Below are positions 15,739-25,400 of a stretch of DNA of 30,327 nucleotides, piece by piece. A model generated the notes under the pieces. It searched no databases. It was not told the origin of the DNA and was given only the letters and a program-made list of their open reading frames with translations. The stretch's first letter is position 1. Every line of letters starts with the position of its first letter. The position numbers and the translations under genes are program-made. This stretch comes from CAXBNV01 sp963977185 (GTDB lineage Bacteria; Pseudomonadota; Gammaproteobacteria; JAGOUU01). The stretch lies in NCBI GenBank assembly GCA_963977185.1, contig CAXBNV010000017.1:1-30327 (forward strand), in the 5' to 3' direction.

Positions 15739-17134
15739 ATTATCAACAAGAATATTTTTAGGGGCTTTTCTATCTTTATCAAGTTTAGCAATGCATGCAA
15801 ATGCTCAAAAAGATTTAGAAAATGCGTTTAATAAAATAACAGGAGTTCATAACATCTCTTCTGCTTATCATTCTCAATCAGCAGGTCATTACTCTGGGGG
15901 CAGTGTTTTTGCAAGAAACCAGATAAGAAATCAGCAAATAATGCATATTAATTTGCCAAAAGTTGGAGCAGGATGCGGCGGTATAGATTTATATCTTGGT
16001 GGAATATCTTATATCAAAAAAAAGGAGGCTATAACTCTTGCAAAAGAAGTTATGAACAATGCTGGAGCTTATGCCTTTAACTTAGCCCTTGAATCTGTAT
16101 CTCCTATGATATCAAACACCATGAAGGATTTGAGAAATGTTGCAACAACTATTAATAATGCAAGTATTAATTCCTGTGAACTAGCAACAGGTCTTGTTGG
16201 CTCTGTATTTCCTAAAACTGAGGCTGCTCAAAAGCAAGTCTGTCAAGATATTGGTACAAGCTCTGGTTATGTGGATGATTATGCATCTGCACGAATGGAT
16301 TGTGCTAATGCAACTAAAAGAAAAGATATTTTTGATACGGCCAAAAAAAATGGATACGACAACTATCTTACAGGAAGTTTAAACTTTGCTTGGAAAGCAA
16401 TTAAAACTAATGATTTGTTTAAAAATGATAATGAATTATCAGAAGTAATGATGAGCTTGTCTGGAACAATCGTCTATAAATATGACAAAGAAGGTAATAA
16501 GGATTCGATACCTCAAAAAAATATATACTCATCATTAGCTGTTAATGCTGATTTTTTGAAAAGCTTGCTTGAAGGAGGTGAAGTTGAAGTTTATGGCTGC
16601 GATGCATATCTTCCTGAGCAATGTCTAAACCCTGTTTTAAAAAAAATAACAATAGCCAAAGAGGCATCTTTAAAAGATAAAGTTGAAAATTTAATAGGTA
16701 GAATTGTCACTAAAATTAGAGAAGGAGATGAGCCTTTAACAGATGATGAAAAGGGGTTTATTCAATCAACATCTTTACCTGTTTTTAAAATGCTAAATGT
16801 GCAAAGTGCTTTTATGAAAGATTTAAGCTCATTAAATGTTACATCTTATAGTGAGCTAATTGCTTCTGATATTTTGTATCAGTACTTAGATGAATCATTA
16901 AACTCAATTACCGATAGAGCAAGAACTTTGCAGCTTCCAGAAAATGAATACAAAGAATTTATTTCAAGTTTAGATAGGGCTAAAAGAATAATAAGACAAA
17001 GAAAACTAGATACCTATGAAATGCGCTCAGGCGCAATTCAAATGATAGAGCAAACGATGTTAATTGAGAAAAAATTATCATCACAAGTACAAACACCAAT
17101 TTCAGATGCATTAACCTGGTCTGATAATTTATAA
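15731..17134 (+). CDS. traH: Conjugation pilus assembly protein TraH
   Basis: The start is set at ATG 15731: GGAGGA at 15721-15726 precedes it by 4 bases and it opens straight into a signal peptide (MSKLSTRIFLGAFLSL, cleaved near ANA). A start at 15719 would put the ribosome binding site inside the gene. The 467-residue product (F: 458) shows GAGCGGIDLYLGGISYIKK and LNSITDRART-type conserved sequence. TraH is a periplasmic/outer-membrane-associated protein needed with TraF for pilus growth. Its stop TAA is part of the traG ribosome binding site. Confidence 0.93.
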   Translation: MSKLSTRIFLGAFLSLSSLAMHANAQKDLENAFNKITGVHNISSAYHSQSAGHYSGGSVFARNQIRNQQIMHINLPKVGAGCGGIDLYLGGISYIKKKEAITLAKEVMNNAGAYAFNLALESVSPMISNTMKDLRNVATTINNASINSCELATGLVGSVFPKTEAAQKQVCQDIGTSSGYVDDYASARMDCANATKRKDIFDTAKKNGYDNYLTGSLNFAWKAIKTNDLFKNDNELSEVMMSLSGTIVYKYDKEGNKDSIPQKNIYSSLAVNADFLKSLLEGGEVEVYGCDAYLPEQCLNPVLKKITIAKEASLKDKVENLIGRIVTKIREGDEPLTDDEKGFIQSTSLPVFKMLNVQSAFMKDLSSLNVTSYSELIASDILYQYLDESLNSITDRARTLQLPENEYKEFISSLDRAKRIIRQRKLDTYEMRSGAIQMIEQTMLIEKKLSSQVQTPISDALTWSDNL

Positions 17135-17144
17135 GGAGATGAAT

Positions 17145-19880
17145 GTGAGTGAAGTAATTGTATATAGCTATGGCGTAGGTGAATTTACTGCACAAGTCTT
17201 TAATGCTGTAGCATCTATAATTTATAAAACAGGTTTTTCATCAATCATGCAGGCTATGTTTTTGATTGTTGGTTTAATTTCAGCAGTGCAGTACTCTAAA
17301 ACAAGAGATGTATCTATACTTATGAAATCTGCATTACGTTACACCGTGGTATTAACTTTACTTATATCTCAAAGCTATACTGTTATAGTAAAAGATACCA
17401 TAAATAAAAGTGATGTTTCTGTAAGTAATGTACCTTTAGGCCTTGCGTTACCTGCAAGCTATATAACAACTTTTTTTTATGGGTTAACAACGCTTTTTGA
17501 AACAGCTCTTCATCATCCTGATGATCCATCATATAGTAAAACTGGTTATCTTTTTGCATCGCATTTAGTGAAAGGCGCATCTAATATTAGGATAGTAAAT
17601 CCTGAATTTAAAAGGTCTTTAAATAGTTTTATTGAGCAGTGTGTTTTTTATGATATCTATCATGGAAGATATACTATTAAAGATTTGATGAATACAGATG
17701 ATGCATGGACTCTTGTAACATCAAGGCCATCAAGAAATAGAGCTTTTATGCTGGATAATAAAGTTACAATCTGTTCAGATGGAGTGACAGTTCTTAAGGA
17801 AAAAATGAATGAGTCGATTAATGACTCGGCTGTAAAATATGGTAAAGTATTTTTCCCTGGTTTAAATGATGGCAGTGAACATGTAACAAAGCAAATAAGA
17901 GACCAGTTCTTAATCTCTGTTGCATCAAGTTACCGTTATTTAACAAATCTTTCTAAGGGTGCAAGCTCTATACTAACCCAAAATCTTTTTGTAAACGCAA
18001 TAAATGATGCTGCATTGCAAAATCCAGAACTAGGAATACACTCTTATGCTGTAGCTAGAGCTAATGCTCAAAAAAGTGTATCAAATACAACTACAGGTAT
18101 TATGATGGGTCGATGGCTTCCTGCAATGATGGGGGCTACTGAGTGTATGATGTATGCTATGTTTATTTTGGTTGTTATGTACTCATTATTTCCAAATGGA
18201 GAAAAAGTTTTTGGAAATTATGTGATTAGTTTAATTTGGGTTGCATCATGGCCAGTTGTGTATGCAATATTAAACTTTGGTTTTACATGGGCAATAAGTG
18301 TTAAATCAGGTCATTATGGATTATCGTTTTACGATAATTCTCATCTTTCACAAGTTCAATATGATATGTCATCCCTTTTTGGGTATTTTACAATGACAGT
18401 GCCTTATATAGCTTGGAACTTAGTTAATCTTTCAAAGCAGGGGCTAGGTGTTGTATTTAATCAGATGTCGCAATTAGTAGGAGGTTCAACACAATCTCTT
18501 GCTATGGCATCAAGCAGTGAGGCTGTTGCTGGTAATTTTAGTATAGGAAGCACTAATATGGATACGCATGCTTTAAGTAATGATAACGCATTTAAGCATG
18601 ATCATAACGTTCAATATGCTGATAATAGTATTTCTGGAACTAGTAAGGAAGGTACTACTTTTACAGATAATTATGGGGGAAACTCATCTTTTAATATGGA
18701 AGGTAGTACCTCTAGAAGCTTGTTTGGTATTAATCTTTCTAATAAGATTGGAATACATGGGACTCAGCAATTAGAAAGATCATTAAATGCAGCAAAAAGT
18801 GAAGACTTATCTTATACAGAAAACATGACATCTACTGTTAGGGATCTTTATGAGATGGGATCTCATGTAAATCAAGGAAAAAGCATAAGTGAGCATTTTG
18901 GGGTTAATTTGACGGCTGGGCAAACAGAATCGCTTTCTGAACTTGCATCTAATGTAGATAAGTATGCGCAAGATCATAGTGTCTCAGCTCAGGATGCTAT
19001 GAAACACATGGTAGGTGATTATAAAAATACATCAGTTCATTTAGGGTGGAATTCTAATTCATCTATGACGGGAGGTTTAGGAAAGCTTTTATCAGGTGTT
19101 GATCTTGGAGTTAAAGGATCAATGGGGGACAAGGTTGAAAATGACAGCTCGACAACTCACCAAGCAAGTTTAAATCATTCAGAGTCTACAGAGTCATATC
19201 AAAATAATAGTTATAATGACACTATAGATAGTGCTTTAAGAGCAGTTAAAGAACAAGGATACAGAGCTACAACTGATAGTGGTTCAAGGCTAGTTGATAA
19301 CATTAGTTCTAGTTATGATAAAGCTATGCAATCTAGTGATAATTTAAGAGCCCATTTACAAGAGGCAGAAAATTATAGAGAGCTTGCTAGTTACTCAAAA
19401 GATAATGGTGCTGCAATCGACTACAATGCCAATCAAGAATTTATAGACCATTTATCTGATCAAACCTTACCTAATAGTAACGGAAGAATGGGCATGAATG
19501 CTGCTGAAGCTCTAATAAGACATAATCCAGATGTTGTTGAGACATATGCGGGCAGATTTGTTCAGCACAAAGCAAGATCCTTAATGGAGTCATGGAGTAG
19601 TAAAAACATTACTCAAGATACCGTTAATACTAAGTTTAATGAATATAAGTCTGGTATGGCTAATAATAATCAAATTCAAAATGATTATTTAAATAATAAA
19701 AATAGAATTCAAAGCAAAGAAGGCTCAGATTTATCTAAGACTGAAGTAGATGACAGTCTAAAAAAATCATCAAATGCTGTACTTAAAGAATACAAAAGCC
19801 AAATAGACAATCATACGGTTCACTTTGACAATGCTCCACATAATAACAATCAAGTAATAGGAGGTGCCTCACGTGATTAA
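17145..19880 (+). CDS. traG: Mating-pair stabilisation / pilus protein TraG, GTG start
   Basis: I choose GTG 17145 because AAGGAG (17133-17138) is 6 bases upstream; the ATG at 17139 touches that site. The product has 911 residues (F: 938). The N-terminal half (to about 430) is the TraG_N membrane domain, with several hydrophobic segments including IMQAMFLIVGLISAVQ and a cluster around AMFILVVMYSLF. The second half is a hydrophilic, Ser/Asn-rich periplasmic domain. In F the N-terminus helps pilus assembly, and the C-terminus stabilises mating pairs and is recognised by TraS of the recipient during entry exclusion. The gene ends directly against the minus-strand gene that follows (stop codons adjacent, 19878-19880 and 19881-19883). 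Confidence 0.93.
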   Translation: MSEVIVYSYGVGEFTAQVFNAVASIIYKTGFSSIMQAMFLIVGLISAVQYSKTRDVSILMKSALRYTVVLTLLISQSYTVIVKDTINKSDVSVSNVPLGLALPASYITTFFYGLTTLFETALHHPDDPSYSKTGYLFASHLVKGASNIRIVNPEFKRSLNSFIEQCVFYDIYHGRYTIKDLMNTDDAWTLVTSRPSRNRAFMLDNKVTICSDGVTVLKEKMNESINDSAVKYGKVFFPGLNDGSEHVTKQIRDQFLISVASSYRYLTNLSKGASSILTQNLFVNAINDAALQNPELGIHSYAVARANAQKSVSNTTTGIMMGRWLPAMMGATECMMYAMFILVVMYSLFPNGEKVFGNYVISLIWVASWPVVYAILNFGFTWAISVKSGHYGLSFYDNSHLSQVQYDMSSLFGYFTMTVPYIAWNLVNLSKQGLGVVFNQMSQLVGGSTQSLAMASSSEAVAGNFSIGSTNMDTHALSNDNAFKHDHNVQYADNSISGTSKEGTTFTDNYGGNSSFNMEGSTSRSLFGINLSNKIGIHGTQQLERSLNAAKSEDLSYTENMTSTVRDLYEMGSHVNQGKSISEHFGVNLTAGQTESLSELASNVDKYAQDHSVSAQDAMKHMVGDYKNTSVHLGWNSNSSMTGGLGKLLSGVDLGVKGSMGDKVENDSSTTHQASLNHSESTESYQNNSYNDTIDSALRAVKEQGYRATTDSGSRLVDNISSSYDKAMQSSDNLRAHLQEAENYRELASYSKDNGAAIDYNANQEFIDHLSDQTLPNSNGRMGMNAAEALIRHNPDVVETYAGRFVQHKARSLMESWSSKNITQDTVNTKFNEYKSGMANNNQIQNDYLNNKNRIQSKEGSDLSKTEVDDSLKKSSNAVLKEYKSQIDNHTVHFDNAPHNNNQVIGGASRD

Positions 19881-20462
19881 TTATGATGGAAAATTAGGGC
19901 TATTAGGATTATTAAAGCTTACAGGGTGTCCGGCATCAGAATCCCAATTATCATGGTGGCTGATGTCTGAACTAGATGAAAAATTGTATTCATCAGAGGA
20001 GCTGTTATTGTTATCTACAGTTTTTTTGCTCATATTAGAGTTAAATTGTCCTAGTGACGCACTAAACATAAGAAAAGGTATAGTTATTTCCATACCTGAT
20101 CCTAATGAGCTAGGTTTGCATTTTGATAAACAAAATAATACTACTGAAAAATATATCAAAACAAAAAACACTACCTTTAAGAACGATAAGTTATTTTTGT
20201 TTCCTATCTCATTTGTCGAGATGTTCTTTTTTTGTAATTCTGGAATGTATTGCTTTTCAATATACATATTTAAATATACAGTTCCGGCAACTAACGTACC
20301 TACGAAAGCAAAAACTGAGTTAAAAATTACAGGAAAAAATTGTTGGTTATGTTCACTTTGTAATATTAAAGATAATGAAAATATAAATAAACAAGAAAAA
20401 GATAAAAAAGTTTTATATGTGTTAATTTCTTTATTCATATTTTTTATTGTCAAATTTTCCAT
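19881..20462 (-). CDS. Multi-pass membrane protein, candidate entry-exclusion (TraS-like) gene
   Basis: This 193-residue product has four hydrophobic segments (about 18-34, 43-65, 94-112 and about 125-140) and a 45-residue hydrophilic tail rich in Ser, Asn and Asp; no family is recognised. It lies between traG and traD, where F has traS and traT, but runs on the opposite strand. GGAGT (20467-20471, minus strand) is 5 bases before the ATG, and a TG-N-TATAAT promoter is 35 bases upstream. Position and membrane character suggest entry exclusion, an inference only. A competing plus-strand reading (19864-20544) is open over the same DNA; its 8 cysteines and odd composition make it less likely. Confidence refers to the minus-strand reading. 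Confidence 0.6.
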   Translation of the reverse strand: MENLTIKNMNKEINTYKTFLSFSCLFIFSLSLILQSEHNQQFFPVIFNSVFAFVGTLVAGTVYLNMYIEKQYIPELQKKNISTNEIGNKNNLSFLKVVFFVLIYFSVVLFCLSKCKPSSLGSGMEITIPFLMFSASLGQFNSNMSKKTVDNNNSSSDEYNFSSSSDISHHDNWDSDAGHPVSFNNPNSPNFPS

Positions 20463-20496
20463 AAATACTCCATTTGATGAAATTTATTTAATTTTA

Positions 20497-20505
20497 ATTA
20501 TAACA
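20497..20505 (-). promoter_or_regulatory. Extended -10 promoter for the reverse gene between traG and traD
   Basis: Read on the minus strand, the bases are TGTTATAAT: a TATAAT box with the TG of an extended -10 one base upstream, which needs no strong -35. It lies about 35 bases before the ATG of the minus-strand membrane protein gene, with GGAGT in between. This would make that gene independent of tra operon control, as expected for a function needed in the resting host, and its transcript antisense to tra readthrough into traD. Confidence 0.5.
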
Positions 20506-20530
20506 CTATATCTAGCATCAAGGGGCGAAT

Positions 20531-22450
20531 ATGCAAGAAAATAACAAAACAAAATTCTTCATAAGAGGCGGTCAGATAACATTACATAACATCAGGATGT
20601 TCTCTCAAGTAATTAAAGTTGTGTTAGCTATTTCTTTAGCATCTTTAATACTTCTTAATGTGTTATGGTACATGAATATTAATACATCATATCAAAAATA
20701 TTTATTTAATTCATTGCTAACTGCTAAAGCTAAGTTAATTTTTGATGATAAAGCAGTACAAGATTTTAAATCACCTGATGACAGAGTCTATCAGGTGCTG
20801 TCTAAAAATGTTTTAAAAGCAAAAGCTGTTAATGATGCAGCTCTAGTTATTTTTGATAATGCTGCTAAAGGGTTTTTCCTTAGTATTATCTTGTATTTTG
20901 TAATATCAACTATAGCTATTTATTTAATTCGTAAAAAAGGTAAAACATTAACTCAAGACCAACTGTTAAATGAACATAGCTTGGCATCTTTAAAAGAATA
21001 TAAAAAAATAGTAAAAAAACAAAAGACAATGTCAGATTTAATTTTAGGTGGTGCACCCTTAATTAAAGAAAGTGAAACAAAGCATTTATTTTTGCATGGT
21101 TCAACTGGCTCAGGTAAATCAACTTGTATTAAAGAGCTTTTACAAAAAATTATTGATCGAGGCGATAAATTTATTGTATTAGATAAGAGTTGTGATTTAA
21201 CTAAAACATTTTATCAAGAAGATAAGCATTTAATTCTAAATCCATTTGATAAGAGATCAAAAGCATGGAATGTATGGTGTGATGCTAGAACTCAAGCAGA
21301 TTTTGATAGTATTGCTGAAGCATTAATGCCTATGCCTAAAGGAAGCTCTGATCCATTTTGGGTAAATGCAGCACGCACTATTTTTACATCAACTGCATTT
21401 AAAATGCGAGATGATGTCAATAAATCAAATATAACTTTATTGCGTAATCTTCTAACTGCTGATTTAGAGAAAATGGAAGATTTTTTAAAAGATACTGAGG
21501 CTGCAACACTCGTTTCTGAAAAGATTGAAAAAACAGCTGTATCTATTAAATCAGTATTAGCAACATATCTTAAATCATTAAAGTACCTTTCAAATGATAA
21601 AAATGTTTTATCAATTAGAGATTGGGTTGCTGATCCAAGTTCTAAGGGGTTATTTATAACTTCTTTAGCTGATAAGCATGCAACTTTAAGACCACTTATT
21701 TCAATGTGGTTAGATATCGCTATTAATGCAACTATGTCATTAACTCCAGATAGACAGCGTCGTATTTGGTTAATATTAGATGAAGCTCATAGCTTACATA
21801 GATTACCTTGTCTTTTTGATGGTGCAAATGAAGTTAGGAAGTTTGGTGGTTGTATATTATTAGGTACAACATCATATGCAGGAATTTGTGATATATATGG
21901 CAAAGATGGCGCAAGGGGAATACTAGATCAATTTAATACGTCAATCTATTTTAGAACCCCAAGGGCAGAGACTGCCTCTTGGGTATCTAAAGAGCTTGGA
22001 GAGTCAGAAATTGAGGAAATGCATGAGAATATTTCATATGGTGCTAACACCATGCGAGATGGAATATCTTTAAGTAAGCATAGAACAAGAAGGCCTGCTG
22101 TGCCATATACAGATATTCAAAAATTAAATGATTTAGAAGCATATCTTAGGGTTTCTGGTAATTATCCTATTGTAAAAGTTAAATTTAAAATCTTTCAATC
22201 GAATAATGATGTGGAAGGTTTTATTGAGAGCGATATTAATGAAGATGTTTTTAAAGATATTAGTAAGCTTGAAGAAACTTATATTCAAAATCCAAATTCT
22301 GCGCCAGAGTTTAAACAAAATAGTTCAAAAAAAGCTAAAGATAAAAAAAATAAAGAAAATATTGGTGTAAAAGATAATGAATTTAATAAAGATAAAAAGG
22401 GTTCATCTAATAGAAATAATATCATTGCAGAAGACATGGAGTTAATCTAA
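20531..22450 (+). CDS. traD: Type IV coupling protein TraD
   Basis: TraD is the inner-membrane ATPase that brings the relaxosome to the secretion channel. The 639-residue product has two membrane helices (about 27-46 and 113-132), Walker A GSTGSGKST (190-198) and Walker B IWLILDEAH with Asp417 and Glu418. F TraD has 717 residues; the missing part is at the C-terminus, where this protein ends in a lysine- and asparagine-rich tail. AAGGGG (20520-20525) lies 5 bases before the ATG. The gap to traG is filled by a reverse gene, so traD is either read through it or has its own promoter. TAATG overlap with traI. Confidence 0.94.
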   Translation: MQENNKTKFFIRGGQITLHNIRMFSQVIKVVLAISLASLILLNVLWYMNINTSYQKYLFNSLLTAKAKLIFDDKAVQDFKSPDDRVYQVLSKNVLKAKAVNDAALVIFDNAAKGFFLSIILYFVISTIAIYLIRKKGKTLTQDQLLNEHSLASLKEYKKIVKKQKTMSDLILGGAPLIKESETKHLFLHGSTGSGKSTCIKELLQKIIDRGDKFIVLDKSCDLTKTFYQEDKHLILNPFDKRSKAWNVWCDARTQADFDSIAEALMPMPKGSSDPFWVNAARTIFTSTAFKMRDDVNKSNITLLRNLLTADLEKMEDFLKDTEAATLVSEKIEKTAVSIKSVLATYLKSLKYLSNDKNVLSIRDWVADPSSKGLFITSLADKHATLRPLISMWLDIAINATMSLTPDRQRRIWLILDEAHSLHRLPCLFDGANEVRKFGGCILLGTTSYAGICDIYGKDGARGILDQFNTSIYFRTPRAETASWVSKELGESEIEEMHENISYGANTMRDGISLSKHRTRRPAVPYTDIQKLNDLEAYLRVSGNYPIVKVKFKIFQSNNDVEGFIESDINEDVFKDISKLEETYIQNPNSAPEFKQNSSKKAKDKKNKENIGVKDNEFNKDKKGSSNRNNIIAEDMELI

Positions 22451-25400
22451 TGTTATCAACTAAAGTAATTAAAAGTGGAGCTCAAGCAACGCAATATTTT
22501 TTTAAAACAGATGATTATTACACAAAAGAGAGTGGTTTAGATGAAAAGCCTTCTATTTGGTATGGCAAAGGAGCTGAAAAACTAGAGTTGCAAGGCGAGG
22601 TGTCAAAAGAACAATTTAAAGAGCTTCTATCTGGAAAGCTTCCAAACGGTATTCAAGTTGGCCAAAAGAAAAATGGCGAGATAAGTCATCGAGCAGGATT
22701 TGATTTAACTTTTTCTGCACCAAAGTCTTGGTCTATTGCTCATTATTTAAATAAAGATCCTATTTTTGGTGAAATAATGGAGCAAGCTGTAAAGAATACT
22801 CTTGATCTAATAGAAAAAGATTGTGCCATGGCATATAGATATGAAAAGGGAATAGGGCATATGTCAAAAACAGGCAACTTAGTTGCTTCTCTTCATTTTC
22901 ATAGGTTATCTCGAGAATTAGAACCACAAGATCATGTTCATGCTGTAATTATGAATGCCACAGAAAGATATGATGGCATGTGGCGTGCTTTAAAATCTGA
23001 TGATCCAAATAAAAAGCAGCATGAGAATAGTGAAGGATTCATTGAACGAGTAAGGGCTTGCAAGAAAGATTATGGAGCTATTTACAGAGCAGAGCATGCA
23101 AGACTTGCAATTGAAAAGAACTTTGCAGTTGAATTCACGAAAGATGGTTTTTGGGAGTTAAAGCATATTTCAAAAGAGATGATTAAAGATTCATCAACAA
23201 GAAGACAGCAAATTGTATCTCATATGGAAGATAATAATACTTCAGGAGGCAAGGCCGCAGCTGCAGCAACTTTAATCACAAGGGCACAAAAAGCAAAGCT
23301 AACAAAAGAAGAAATTTCAGAGGCTCTTGATGCCAAATATGCAAAATATAATATAAAAACAGATATCGAGTCATTTAAAAACAATAATAGCATTATACCA
23401 TTATCAAATTCTGATATTGAAAAGTCAAAAGACAATCTGTTAGCGATAAAGTATGCAATAGCTCATTTAAGTGAATACATAGGAATATTTACAGAAAGTA
23501 AACTTTTATCAGTTGCTATGAAGCATCATTCTAATAAAGCAAATATTGGTAGCTGCTTGCAAGCTATAAAATCAGCAAAGGATGCAGGTTACATTAATTT
23601 ATTTAAAAATGAAAATGGCGAAGCAGTATACATATCACAAGAGCAAATTAATTTAGAAAAAAATCTTATTAGTAACTATAAAGAAGCTATTGATAATTCC
23701 AAGCGGCCTATTATTACATCAGACAATAAATTTAATAAGCTTTGTGCTAAGCATGCAAATTTTTTAACAAAAGAGCAAAAAGATTCTTTAGCTAAAGTTC
23801 TGCGTTCAAATAATAATATAAATGCAATAGATGGTAGAATAGGCTCTGGCAAAACTCATCTTATCCCAACAATTGCGAAATTTACCAAAAAGGCTTGGTA
23901 TAGCCCAATTGTCTTAACTTTAAGTCAAAAAGAAGTAGAAAATATTCAAGATAAATCCTCTGGCATTACATGTAAAACTGTTAGTGGTTATTTAAAAGAT
24001 ATTGAAATCAGAAAAAACATTGCTAATAAAGAAAATCTTAATCTTAAAAACCAAGTGCTAATAGTTGATTCTGCACAAAGACTCTCAGCAAGACAGCAGC
24101 AATCATTAACTAAAATTGCAGCAAATGAAAAACTAAAAATAATATATCTTTTTGATAGCAAGCAACCTGAAAGCATGGCACCTGGTAACAGTATGAAGCT
24201 TTTAAAAGATATAGGTTTGAATACAGGACGTATTACCCAATCAATAAGACAGCTTAACCCTATAGATATTAATATTAAACAAGAAAAAGATGATGCAATT
24301 AGATTTGATTCAATAGTTAATGATTATCTAGGTTATATAAAAGATAATCCTAATAAGGATATTAAAATTATCACACAAGATAAGACATTAAAGAATATTC
24401 TAAATACTAAGATTCAAGAAAAGCTGGCTCAAGATAAAAGCATGAACTCTTTTAATTTGGAGACTCTAAGCCCACAATTTTTAACTAAAGCGCAATATAC
24501 AATTGCAAATCAATACAAAAAAGGTCACTTGATTTCATTTAATAAAAACTATGTAAGCTTAGATATTAAAAAAGGAGAGTACTATAAAATTGATAATATT
24601 GACAAGAAACATAATATTATTAAGTTATCTAAAAATAATGAAATAATTTACTGGAACCCAGATAAAGTCGGCGGTAGAGTTGAAGGTGCAGTTAGAATAT
24701 ATCAGCCCAAAAACAGTAAGTTTCATGAAGGCGATAAAGTATGTATTAACGACTCTAACAGATCGCTAAGCATATCTAAAGGCTTCGAGTTTGTAATTAA
24801 GTCTATAGATGATAGAAAAGTTACACTTACAGACACTAATAAAAATAAACAAATCTCTATTAAAAATGGCGATGTTTTACTAAAACATATAGATTTAAGT
24901 TATGCTAAAACCGCATCCGATGCCTATAACGATACCCCTGATATTATTTTAACAGAGCAGTGCGCTAATAAAAGACAAACTAATTTAAAACAATTTTATA
25001 AAGTTTTAGGTCAATGCAAAGAAAAGATAAATATCTATACTGATGATAAAGCATTACATGCTAAAACATTAGAAAAGTATAAAGGAGATAGTAAACCTAT
25101 TGTAAATGAGCTTTTAAAGCAAATTAAGCAAAATAATAAAGGGTATGTAAAAGATAATAAAATTATTAAAAACCCTATTGATAACATGCTTTCAAAAATT
25201 GAAACCGCTGAGCAAATATCTTTAAAAAAAGATGTTCAGCTTGCAAATATAACCAAAGCTATTTCAAATAATATAAGCAATAAAGCTTTGGCATATTCTT
25301 TAACAAAGTACTGTATTAATCAATTATCAGAAAAAGAAGCCGTATTTACAGAATATGAGCTTAAAAATTTGATTTCAAAAGAAAGTGTAAATTTAAGTAG

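Noticed and set aside
16194..16382. Plus-strand short reading inside traH
   Set aside because: Out of frame within a well-supported gene; no ribosome binding site.
19864..20544. Plus-strand gene between traG and traD
   Set aside because: Not annotated as a gene because of its 8 cysteines and odd composition, and because the reverse reading has both an extended -10 and a Shine-Dalgarno. Kept as a finding since it is not fully excluded.
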